A stretch of DNA of 64,000 nt from Polydactylus sextarius. Lineage: Eukaryota; Chordata; Actinopteri; Polynemidae. This document shows positions 1 to 21,931 of the stretch, one piece after another (position 1 is the first letter of the stretch; each line of letters begins with the position of its first letter). The notes beneath the pieces were generated by a model that was given only the letters and a program-made list of their open reading frames with translations, did not search any database and had not been told where the DNA came from. A program made the translations under genes and the position numbers. Where the stretch lies: the NCBI GenBank assembly GCA_016801845.1, contig CM028931.1, forward strand, positions 17,054,805 through 17,118,804. Direction: 5' to 3'.

Positions 1-290
1 AAGTCATAAGAATAAAAGAAATTGAAATCGAATTGAAAGTTTTCTAGCCCTTTGTCCCGTACTTGGGGTCGGGAGAATTTCACGAGAAATAAAAGTTGTA
101 AATTTACGAGAAACAAGTCATAATATTACCAGAATAAAGGTTGTGATATTTCCAGAATAAGTCATAAATTTACTAGAAATAAAAGACGTAAAACTATAAG
201 AATAAAAGTTCTTACGTATTTACGAAAAGTGAAAGTCGTAAAATTACAAGAATAAGTCGTAATATTTCCAGAATAAAAGTCTTATCTTGT
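1..290. repeat. degenerate AT-rich tandem repeat in EIF2B1 intron
   Basis: Intronic DNA made of imperfect copies of a unit of about 20-23 bases containing AAGTCGTAAATTTAC followed by AGAATAAA. The same family recurs in ptpn11 intron 2 near 13395-13562. Bases 290-450 are ordinary intron with no feature seen. Confidence 0.7.
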
Positions 291-451
291 TGTCGTGGTG
301 ATGAAGACCGATCCAGAACTGTCACGTTAATCATTTAATATTTAATCAACATGATCAACAAACGTCAACATTTCACGGCAGTTCAGATGTTTTTTAACGT
401 CCGTTAACATCATTTAAAGTAACGTCCGGTGAATAACTCGTCTTTCCTCAG

Positions 452-607
452 TACAAAGCCGACACGTTGAAGAAGGTCCAGAACCTGTCGGAGGAGCATC
501 CGATGATCGACTACACGCCTCCGTCCCTCATCACCCTCCTGTTCACCGACCTGGGCGTCCTCACCCCGTCGGCCGTCAGCGACGAGCTCATCAAGCTTTA
601 TTTATAA
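452..607 (+). CDS. eif2b1: EIF2B1 (eIF2B alpha subunit), last coding exon, partial
   Basis: This is the final coding exon of the alpha subunit of eIF2B, the guanine nucleotide exchange factor that recharges eIF2 with GTP for translation initiation in the cytosol. The exon follows an acceptor ending ttcctcag at 451, is read in phase 0, and gives 51 residues before the TAA at 605-607. It includes SLITLLFTDLGVLTPSAVSD and the terminal residues ELIKLYL, which match the very conserved C-terminus of the family. The rest of the gene lies to the left of the window. The stop codon is only 70 bases from the convergent DDX55 stop. An AATAAA at 612-617 is the likely poly(A) signal. Identity comes from remembered family sequence; confidence is high because this C-terminus is distinctive. 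Confidence 0.93.
   Translation, partial: YKADTLKKVQNLSEEHPMIDYTPPSLITLLFTDLGVLTPSAVSDELIKLYL
597..602 (-). terminator. ddx55: candidate poly(A) signal of DDX55 inside EIF2B1 codons
   Basis: On the minus strand AATAAA occurs at 602-597, about 76 bases past the DDX55 stop. It lies inside the last leucine-tyrosine-leucine codons of EIF2B1. A second AATAAA overlaps the DDX55 stop itself (682-677). If the first is used, the two mature transcripts overlap tail to tail. Confidence 0.45.
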
Positions 608-611
608 GTCA

Positions 612-617
612 AATAAA
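612..617 (+). terminator. eif2b1: poly(A) signal AATAAA of EIF2B1
   Basis: AATAAA begins 5 bases after the EIF2B1 stop codon. It is the only canonical hexamer on the + strand before the DDX55 coding sequence starts on the other strand, so the EIF2B1 3' UTR is either very short or overlaps DDX55. Confidence 0.55.
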
Positions 618-677
618 AAGGTAAAAAAAAAACACATTGGAACAAAATGACTCGTGGTTTTCAGGTTTGTTTCCGTT

Positions 678-3600
678 TTATTTCGTGGTTTCGACGTCGT
701 CTTGGTCAGTCTTGTGTTTGGACTTTGACCCGGCGGCGATCTGTTTGTCAAAGTCTTCTGCCGTGATCCGACCTTTCTTCAGCTTCTTCAGGAGACGAGT
801 GTCGTTCAAAAGCTCCTTCATGTCGTCTTCGTCCACGTCGGAGCCCTGAAGACGAACAGCATCGTTAAATTAACTAGAAATTTTAAAGTAGAAGTCATGG
901 TTGTCATGGTGACGGAGTCACAGAGGCGGGAAAGTAACATTCACAGGAGCTGGAAATGTGGTTCTGCGTGAACTCAAACTACTGCTATTTACTCAAAAAC
1001 TAAAGGAGATGTCGCCAAAATGTCTTCACCATCAGCGCTACAAGGGTTTAGTGAACACATTGATGTGATTTTTTTGTGCCCGGTGTTAAAAATGTGGACA
1101 ACACAGCGAGTTAAATAAATGCTTTTTTCGTAAAATCCCTCTCTGGATTAACATTGGACTGAATGAGACGGTTGAGTTGTACTCTTGTCACTTAGAGGCT
1201 GCTAATTCAAAAACTGTAAATCATGTTGTTTAGGTAGAAACATTGTGTGAAACACGACAAGTGTGACTACAACTTTGGAGAAAATCGTACGTGTAGAGTG
1301 AAATTTGTGGCTGTGAGCAGCGTGTAAAGTAAACGTTTCAGAGCATTTTCTGAAAGCTTCTCCACTCTAACCGATGACATCACCACTCCGGCCTGAACAT
1401 TCCGCGCCACACACACCCATTATAAACTCTGAATTTATACAAAACTGATCATGGTCATTTATCTGCGATTGTTAAAAAACTAGACAACCTATCAAAAAGT
1501 TGATTACAACGTCAACAGATAAGACTTGTCCCTACATTGTAAAGTTTGAACGGCGTCTCTAGGTCAAAGTGTGCCAGAGCAGTAGATGTTTGAAAAACCT
1601 TGAAAACATGCTTATTTCACCTCATCCCATTCATTCTCTATGGGACATTTTTTCGCTAATAAACGCTGGATTCATCTGGTTTATGGTCTAAAATGAACCA
1701 ACCTCGTCATGCTTCCTCTTGGCCGTCCTCTTCCTCCTTCGTTCCTTCTTCTCCTTCTGTTTGGACCACGCTTTGTTCTTGACGAAGTTCTTCTTTTGAA
1801 TCGGCGTCTCGTCTTTCTCCTTCAACATCTTCTGTCTCTGTTTCTCGCGGTTCTTGTCTTTGTAACGGATGGTGTCCGTGTCCACCGACGTCTCCTCGAA
1901 ATCGGGGAACGTTTTCCCTCGAAGCTCCGGCATCTTCGGCAGACGGAGGAGAGCGAAGCCGCGAGCTAACGACACAAAGTCCAGATCTGAACGGACAAAA
2001 CAGGAACAAAAATGTTTAAATTAAACAAATAAAAGTGGCTCATAACTGATAATACAGATTTGTCGTGGCTAAATTAGCTAATGTTGCTAACTTAGCTAAG
2101 TTAATTGAAACCACTAAGTTACTTAAAGTAGCTAAAGATGGATAGCATAGTCAAGTTAGCTGAAGTGGCTAAATTAGTTAACTTAGCAGCTGAAGTGACT
2201 AAGTTAGTTAATGTGGTTAAAGTTATCTAAAGTGGCTAATGTAGCTAACATATTAGAAGTAGCTAAGTTTGTTAATATAGCTTAAGTGGCTAAATTAGCT
2301 GATATTGCCAAGTTAGTTAACATAGTCAAGTTAGATTACGTAGCTAAGGTAGTTAACATAGCTAAGTTAGCTGAAGTAGGTAATATATCCAAGTTAGCTG
2401 AAGTGGCCAAGTTAGCTAATGTGGCTAAAATTTATTTTAGTGGCTAATGTAGCTAATATACTGGAAGTAGCTAAGTTCGTTAATACAGCTTAAGTGGCTA
2501 AATAAGCTTACATAGCTAAGGTAGTTAACATAGCTAAGTTAGCTTAAGTAGGTAATATATCCAAGTTAGCTGAAATGGCTAAGTTAGCTTATGTGGCTAA
2601 AAGTTATTTAAAGTGGCTAATGTAGCTAACATATTAGAAGTATCTAAGTTTGTTAATATAGCTTAAGTAGCTAAGTTAGCTTATGTAGCTAAGTTAGCTG
2701 CAGTGACACGTGTCTGCATTGTTTGATATTTAAACGTCTGTGAATTAAATCTTAAAAACGTTGGCGTCTTCAGTTTCACCTTTGACTCTGAAGATGAGGC
2801 TACACTCGTGTTTGGCGTAGGCCTGAACGTAGGAGACGAACGCCCTCATGCCTCTGTCGAACATCGCTCTGTCGGCCAGAGACATGGCTTTGACTTTGGG
2901 CAGCACGTCCACCACGTCGCCTATAGGGGGCATCCTCTGGAGCGGGCACTGCAGGAAACGACACGTTTAAAACGGCGGCCATTTTAAAAATAAATAAATA
3001 AAATGGAACGGGAAACAGGAAGTAGCTCACTTTCTGGTTGATGGACAGGAAGTTGATGTACGCTTCCTCCATCGGCAGCAGGAAGACGAGAGCGTTGCCT
3101 TGGTTACCGATGCGTGCCGTGCGCCCGCAGCGGTGGACGAAGGCGCTAGCGCTACTCGGAGGATCGTACTGAAGAACCCAGTTGACGTCGGGGATGTCGA
3201 TGCCTCGCGCCATCACGTCTGTACAAACCAAGATCCCACTGCCACAGAAATACGACGTTACACTCGAGTTAAATCACAGAAAAAAAAAAATGTAAATTTT
3301 TTTTAACCTCTTCAGGCTCCGAAAGTCGGAGAAGATCTTGTTGCGTTTGTTCTTCATCTTGCCGTGGATGCAGTGGACGGTGACTTTCTTGACCAGCGAC
3401 TCCAGAGCTCGACCGTAGTATTCGACACACGCACACGTACTGGAGACGACACGGAAAAATAATCACCAACCTGATCGTTATTTATCTGATTAGCTAACGT
3501 AGCCAAGTTAGCTAAAGTGGATAATTTAGCTAATGTAGCTTTTTCATAATTACGTGGATGTGCAGCTAAAGCTAAAAGTCACGTAACTAATGTGTGACGT

Positions 3601-4641
3601 GGTTAAATAAGCTAATGTGTTTAAATTAGCTAATTAGCTAACGTAGCTAAGTCAGCTGAAGTGGCTAAATTAGCTACTGTAGCTAAATGTTAATGTTTAA
3701 GTTTAAATTATATGACTTGTGTGAGGTGGTTAAATAAGCTAACGTATTTAAGTTAGCCAAGCTAGCTAATGTTGATAAGTTGGCGGAAGTACCTAATTTA
3801 ACTAAGGTATCTAATTTAGCCAAGTTAGCTGAAGTTAGCTCATATAGCTAAGTTATTTAAAGTAGTTATGATAGCCAGGTTTGCTAAATTGGATAAATGG
3901 GCTAATGTGGCTAAGTCAGTTGAAGTAGCTAGGGTAGCTAATGTAGCTACAATACATTTGCTAGGTTAGCTTATGTAGCTACAGTGACAGAAGTAGTTAA
4001 ATTAACTAAAGTATCTAAATTTGTTAAGTTAGCCAATGCAGCTAAGTTAGTTGAAGTGGCTGGGTTAGCTAATGTAGCTAAATTACATTCGCTAAGTTAG
4101 CTAATGTTGCTATGTTGAAGTAAGTATCTAAATTAGCTCAGTTAGCTAATGTTGCTAAGCTGATGAAAGTAGCTATGTTAACTAAGGTATTTAAATTCAC
4201 TAAATTGGCTAATGTGGCTAAGTTAGCAGAGTTGCAGCGTCAGGTTAACGTACCTGAAAAAGACCAGGTTCTTCTCGTGCTTGTGTTGCCGTAGAAACGC
4301 CACCAGGTTGTTGAACTTGTCCTCGGCTCGACACATCTGTCGTAAAAACAACAACGACATCGTGTTTATCATGTTCATCGTCTTTACGTCGCAAGCGGAG
4401 CCGTCGCGGTGGCGTCAGACTCACGGTGAAGTAGTTGGAGAGTCTGGACGGCGTCTTCTGGGCGGTGGCGGCGGCGGCGGCGCCTTTCTCCTTGACTGTG
4501 ATCCTCACCGGGTTCCTGAGTCCGGCTCGCACCAGCTTCTCCAGCTCTTGAGTCTGAGTGGCCGAGAACAAACCGGTCCGACGCTGTTTGGGCAGGTAGC
4601 CCAGGATGGTGTTGAGGCTGGAGACGTACAGACGGAGCGTC

Positions 4642-4678
<37 letters not shown>

Positions 4679-6799
4679 GTCGTCTCAGGTCTTCAGTACC
4701 TGGCCTCGAAGCCCATGTCCAGGAGCCGGTCGGCCTCGTCCAGAACCAGGACGTCCAGACTCTTGACTGAACTGGCCAGGTCCAGACCGTCAGACTTCCT
4801 CCTGAACATGTCCTCCAGACGACCCGGAGTCGCGATCACGATGTTCGCGCTGAAACAAAGATGGCGTCGTGTTGGTGTCAGTAGCTACAACGCTTGGATG
4901 CTTCACAGTCCAACGTATCCCAAGATGCACTGCATGACGCACGTATAAGGTGATTAAATTAGCTACGTAAGTTAACTTGGCTAATATAACCTGAAGTTGC
5001 TAAAAAACTAGCTAATATCGCTAAGTTAACTAACATCGCTAGTAGGCAAACAAAACTAAATTAGCTAGCAAAGGTAAGTTACTTGAAGTGGCTAAGTTAG
5101 CTAACATAGCCAAGTTAGCTGAAGTGACTATTTTTAGTGGCTAAGTTAATGTAGCCAACAAGATGGCTAATACGGCCAGGTTAGCTGAAGTGGCTAAATT
5201 AGCCTACATAGCTAAGTTAGCTGAAGTTGGTTAACGTAGCTAACTTCTTTAAAGTAGCAAAGTTATGTAATACAGCCAAGTTAGCTTAAGTGGCTAAATT
5301 CGGTAATGTAGCTAAGTTAACTTAGCTATGTTAGCTAACTACATTAACTTCAGCCAAGTTAGCTACATGAGCTAAGTTAGCCGAAGTAGCTAACTTAGCT
5401 CGTGTCGCTAGTGACTCGTCCGAGGTGTGAACGTTTCCTGTTTACATTGTTTACATCCCTAGTTTGTTTACATTATACGCTGCGGCTGTTGCCTAGCAAC
5501 AAGAGCAACAACAGCAATGCATCCTGGGATACGTAGTCCGACTGCGAGGCGTTCAGGAGCTTCGGTGGTTAATCTACGAACCCTTGATGCTTGAACTTCT
5601 CTACGTCTTCTATCGGGTTCGTTCCACCGATCAATAAAATCTGCCTGAAACACACAAACACCACACGTTATTGATCGGTTACTGTTGATTAAAACGCGAT
5701 CGATCGATCAGTTTTCTCACTCACGTAAACTGTGGGAACTTGTTGATGAACTGTCCCATCACTTCGCTGATCTGAAGAGCCAACTCTCTGGTCGGCGTGA
5801 CGACCAGGGCGCCGACCTGGAGACGGGTCATTGATTAATTTGATCGAATTGACTTTGACGATGATGTGACGCTCGTATCCGTGGTTACCTGCATCTTCTT
5901 CAGCTTCTCTTCTCTCTTCAGCAGCAGCTCGATGATCGGGATGACGAACGCCAGAGTCTTCCCACTTCCTGTGATCTGACGGCGACAGTGAGCAAACGAT
6001 AACAACAATATTATCACGTGAATAAATTATACGACACTGGGTTTAGAAAGTGGTGCAGTTGTGGTGTTTATCTAGAAATGTAATAAAATAGAATAAATAT
6101 TAGTTTTAAAATATAATAGTAATAATAATAACTGTAAGTAAAAATATATAAATTGTATTAAAATATAATAAAGACAAATAAACAAAAATAAATTTTATTT
6201 TTATGAATAAGATTTAAAATAGATATTAAATTTAAAAAATAAAATACATGTGAAAGTGTATAAATATAAACAAACCTAAATTAAATTAAATAAAAATTAT
6301 ATAAATAAAATATATAAAAACATAAAAAAGAGAAATAAACATAAAATTCAAATATAAATACATTTAAATGAAATAAAAATGTAATCATAAGAATAAATTT
6401 AAACATGATCATATAATAAAAGAAATATTTCGAATAATTTCATAAATAAAGATAATAAAATATTTGATATAATAATAATTAAATATATGTATAAATAATC
6501 TATGATACAGTGATTTTTATCAAATATTTTATTGTTTTTATTGAACTCACCGCCTCAGCAGCCACGTCTTTGTTGTTCATGAACAGCGGGATACAGGCGG
6601 ACTGAAGGTAAACAACAACAACAACAACGTCAACAATTATTATTATTATTATTATTATTATTGATTGATGTATTAATAATGAGTGAATCACCTGAACAGG
6701 CGTCATGTGTGTGAACTTCAGTTCCTCCAAAGTTTCTAAAATTCCCTCGTTCAGTTTCACCGGTAAACTGAGCCACGTGCCGTCGGTGGTGTTCTCCAT
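678..6799 (-). CDS. ddx55: DDX55, ATP-dependent DEAD-box RNA helicase
   Basis: A nucleolar RNA helicase of the Spb4/DDX55 family, which acts in maturation of the large ribosomal subunit. Thirteen coding exons on the minus strand: 6692-6799, 6551-6601, 5889-5975, 5725-5816, 5582-5644, 4700-4849, 4425-4617, 4254-4336, 3308-3439, 3031-3238, 2780-2948, 1703-1986, 678-845. They total 1788 nt (595 residues; human is about 600) and every junction keeps phase. The Q motif is near residues 31-37, motif I GSGKT at about 56-60, PTREL 90-94, TPGR 141-144, DEAD 171-174, SAT 202-204, ARGID 330-334 and HRCGRTAR 355-362. The C-terminus is lysine/glutamate-rich, as usual for the family. The start at 6799 gives MENTTDGTW, like the human N-terminus. 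The exon 5 donor (AAGG|gttcgt) is weak but required by homology. The gene is convergent with EIF2B1 and downstream of TMED2 on the same strand. Confidence 0.95.
850..1700. other. DDX55 intron 12; possible old transposon remnant
   Basis: This intron contains no tandem repeat and no exon I can support. The part from about 960 to 1680, including CATTCATTCTCTATGGGACA at 1628-1647, has the look of degraded interspersed DNA seen in fish genomes. I could not find terminal inverted repeats, so the transposon reading is a guess. Confidence 0.25.
2040..2700. repeat. GCTAA/TTAGC-word repeat in DDX55 intron 11
   Basis: A run of degenerate copies of a word like GTTAGCTGAAGTGGCTAA, spaced about 12-24 bases apart. 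Similar arrays fill two other DDX55 introns (3480-4235 and 4950-5405). No coding potential was seen. Confidence 0.85.
3480..4235. repeat. GCTAA/TTAGC-word repeat in DDX55 intron 8
   Basis: The same degenerate word family as at 2040-2700 (AAGTTAGCTAA, AATGTAGCTA), filling nearly all of this intron. It stops about 15 bases short of exon 8. Confidence 0.85.
4639..4678. repeat. (CAA)n microsatellite beside DDX55 exon 7 acceptor
   Basis: A nearly perfect CAA tract about 40 bases long. In the direction of DDX55 transcription it reads (TTG)n and lies about 20 bases before the exon 7 acceptor, so it supplies part of the U-rich region before the splice site. Confidence 0.85.
4950..5405. repeat. GCTAA/TTAGC-word repeat in DDX55 intron 5
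   Basis: Third intronic array of the same degenerate word in DDX55. It separates exon 6 from exon 5 and holds no exon. Confidence 0.8.
6050..6540. repeat. AT-rich simple sequence in DDX55 intron 2
   Basis: Very AT-rich DNA dominated by AAATA/TAAAT words, with nothing resembling an exon. A separate (ATT)n tract sits at about 6636-6662 in intron 1. Confidence 0.75.
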
Positions 6800-6960
6800 A
6801 CCGGAAGTAAACCGGAAATAAACCGGGACTAAAACCACTTATTTATTATTATTATTGTTGTTGTTGTTCTGATGATAAGTTAAAGTCTGGTCCTGTTCGG
6901 TCTCACTGCTCCGTCTCATCCACGCTGCTTCTACTTCCGGGTCCGTCGGTGTTTATAGTC
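6800..6960 (-). promoter_or_regulatory. ddx55: DDX55 promoter region with ETS-type sites
   Basis: CCGGAAGT lies directly upstream of the start codon at 6801-6808, a second CCGGAA follows at 6812-6817, and ACTTCCGG lies at 6933-6940. Clusters of ETS/GABPA sites without a clear TATA box are typical of housekeeping promoters. The exact start of transcription cannot be read from sequence. Confidence 0.5.
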
Positions 6961-6969
6961 CGGGTCGGA

Positions 6970-7690
6970 ACCAAGGCGCTGACACGAATAAATTGGTTCC
7001 GTTTTCACTTTTATCTTTTTAAAATGTAATGAATAACATTATTAATCATATTTATATTGATGATAAATATTTATAGAATCATTTAAATTAGCTCCAGATT
7101 ATAAATGAGAAATATACAAACATGATAATAATTATGTTTTGCTATTATATATTTATATATGTGTGTAATAGCTATTAAATATCAAATTATTACTAATTTC
7201 AATTATTATTCAAGATTTAAACTATTTTATATATTTAAAAAAAATCAATCAATTCGGTTTAAATGTTATTTTTATATTATTAAAATTAATATTAGTTATT
7301 TGTATATATATTACATCATTTAAATTATTTAAAGTATTTTCTATACTGTGAGATTGTTACTATATTATTATCATTATATCATATATCATATCATTAATTC
7401 ATTATAATTTTTTTTAACCTTGTGTTGTTCTATTTATATTTTTAAATATAAGAAGTTTATTATTTGTTCAAACATTTATTTCCTAGTTTCTACTTCATTT
7501 TTCAAATCAGTGTATTTTTTAATTTGAGAAAACAAGTCATTAACAATATATATATATTTTTAAATATAATATTTCCTTTTATTGATCTAATGAAGGAAAC
7601 TCAGGAAATAATAAAATACGATAGGATAATTTGTGCTTTAATTTAATTTCCGTGTGGAACAAAGACGTCAGAGTAATCGTACAGAATATC
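6970..7690. other. AT-rich intergenic spacer, DDX55 to TMED2
   Basis: Intergenic DNA of very high AT content with no gene seen. Short open frames here are chance results of base composition. Confidence 0.7.
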
Positions 7691-7693
7691 CAC

Positions 7694-7699
7694 TTTATT
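7694..7699 (-). terminator. tmed2: candidate poly(A) signal of TMED2
   Basis: AATAAA on the minus strand at 7699-7694. Another AATAAA at 7793-7788 is closer to the stop codon, and a 16-base T run lies between them on the + strand. Either hexamer could end the TMED2 transcript, giving a 3' UTR of roughly 0.3-0.4 kb that includes an (AC)n tract at 7989-8026. Confidence 0.4.
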
Positions 7700-8068
7700 T
7701 TATCAAACTTGAGCCGTTGTTTTTTTTTTTTTTTTCCGACAGACGACCAATTCTACATTTGTACAACAATTGAACAATTGAATTCGATTTTATTGAATCA
7801 CAAAAAAGAAAAAAAAATCGTTTACAATTGTATAATTTAAAATTCCCTCCCCAAGAAAAAAAAAACAAAACAAACAAACTACAGAAGCAACTAAAGCGCA
7901 GCACCCGACCCGACCAGCCTCAACACGTAACATGAGTTTCACTTTCCTCTACGAGTGGAAATAACTTGGCGTCTTGTCGTTGGAGAGGAAACACACACAC
8001 ACACTCTCACACACACACACACACACGGAGGGATCGTCATCCTTAACGTCGTTGTCGCCGTCGACGAC

Positions 8069-10076
<2,008 letters not shown>

Positions 10077-10375
10077 GGTTCTTAGTGTTTGTTTTTTAAA
10101 TGTATATTTATATTTTCATATATATATTTGTATAAACACACACCGGGGTGTCTGGAGATAAAGGAGTAGAAAGCTTGTCGCAGTGGTTCCTGCAGCGGTG
10201 CAGGTGTCGGGTTGTATCCGTCTGTCTCGGCTGCTTCTTCCGCTCCGCGACTGCCACGTACGGGCTTAAACCGCGGCCGGCGAGGGACAAACTTAACGAG
10301 CGGCAGCCACAACGGCTGATAAAGACAGAAAAACGCGAATCGAAAAAAGAGATGTTAATCACGTGACTTCATTCC
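10077..10375 (-). promoter_or_regulatory. tmed2: TMED2 5' UTR and promoter region
   Basis: GC-richer DNA upstream of the TMED2 start, with several CpGs at about 10180-10300 (CCGCGGCCGGCG at 10271-10282). A palindromic E-box TCACGTGA lies at 10359-10366. The minus strand also reads TACGTGGC near 10254-10261, a near match to ER-stress elements bound by ATF6/XBP1. That would suit a secretory-pathway gene but is weak evidence. Confidence 0.45.
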
Positions 10376-11110
10376 CCACGTTATTATTATTATTATTATT
10401 TTTACAATATGTAATTGTTAGAATTAAAATATGAAGTATTCATTATAAACAAATTATAAAACTATAATAAATAAAATAATATAGGTCCTATAGTCCAACT
10501 ACTAACCACAACTTTATTATTTATTTATCATTACAATTAGTGTAATATCATTAATTTGAATTAGAAATAAACAAATGTTAATGTTTTTGGTGACGCAGTT
10601 ACTAAAAATAATATTTGTAATAATAAAACAAATAATGATAAGTATATTTTATCATTACAGGTTTTATGTCTGTATTATTTTATCTTATTATGTTTTTATT
10701 TATTTTATTTTGTTATTGCTCTAAATAGTTATAGCCTATTTAATTTAATTTTTTTTTTATTTTGCTCTATTGTATTGTATTAGTTTTTGTAGTAGTTTTT
10801 GTTTTGTATTTTTTAATTTAACTTATTCTTTTGAATGCAAAACAAGCCAATTTAAATGACATGATTTTATTTCTTCTGCAAGTAAGACATTTCAGAATAA
10901 AGTGTGAAATATTTAATGCTATGAATGAAAATAAACAGATTATTATAATTTAAGTAATTTAATAAGAATAAAATAATAGTTTTATTTATATAATTTTATT
11001 TGATTTTATTATTTATTTATATATGTGTAGAACCGTAGATGACATGTTTTTATATATTCTATTCTATTATCAGTAGATATATGTTATAATCAATAAATGT
11101 TATAAATCTC
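10376..11110. other. AT-rich spacer between TMED2 and ptpn11
   Basis: Begins with (ATT)n at about 10380-10400 and continues as AT-rich intergenic DNA. No gene was seen. Confidence 0.65.
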
Positions 11111-11625
11111 CGGTGTGACGCTTCTCACCGCTGAGCTCACCGCTGTTCAAAGTAAAACCTCACTGCGCATGCGCCGAGTTAAAGTTGACGGAGCTGAGGG
11201 GGTGGGTTTGTTTGATTTCAGTCGCGGCGTTCGCCGGTAGTAGAACGCGACGGTGCTCCGCATTCTCCACTTCAACCAACCGAGGCGGGGTCGAGGAACG
11301 GTCACGCTAGGTGACGAAATCACGCACATCTTCTGTTTTGTCGCATGTTTGGTGACGTCCAGTGATCGACTTGCTGTGAAGTCTCCGGGGCCGAGGCCTA
11401 AAGACTTTTTTAAGCATTTTTTTCTCCCGTAAACGCCCACTGTTTAAAAAAAAACAAACAACGTTTGGATAACCCGGATTTCGGTGCCCGTTCTGACCGG
11501 GTGTGAACCGATGAAGCACTTTACCCGGTGATCCAAGCAGCAACGGTCGGAAACGTTAGCTAGCTAGCTAAGCTAGCTGAAGCTACCGCTAACTGCCAGC
11601 GAGGAAGTGAGGAAGGAGGAAAAAA
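11111..11625 (+). promoter_or_regulatory. ptpn11: ptpn11 promoter and 5' UTR with an NRF1 site
   Basis: CpG-rich DNA directly upstream of the ptpn11 start codon. TGCGCATGCGC at 11164-11174 is a perfect palindromic NRF1 core, typical of TATA-less vertebrate promoters. CCGGGG and CGGGTG words follow down to 11530. The 5' UTR probably starts somewhere in 11180-11500. Confidence 0.55.

Positions 11626-21931
<10,306 letters not shown>

Noticed and set aside
4245..4676. Poly-leucine N-terminus joined to the DDX55 exon 7 frame
   Set aside because: The leucine run is translation of the (TTG)n tract upstream of the acceptor at 4617/4618, not part of the protein.
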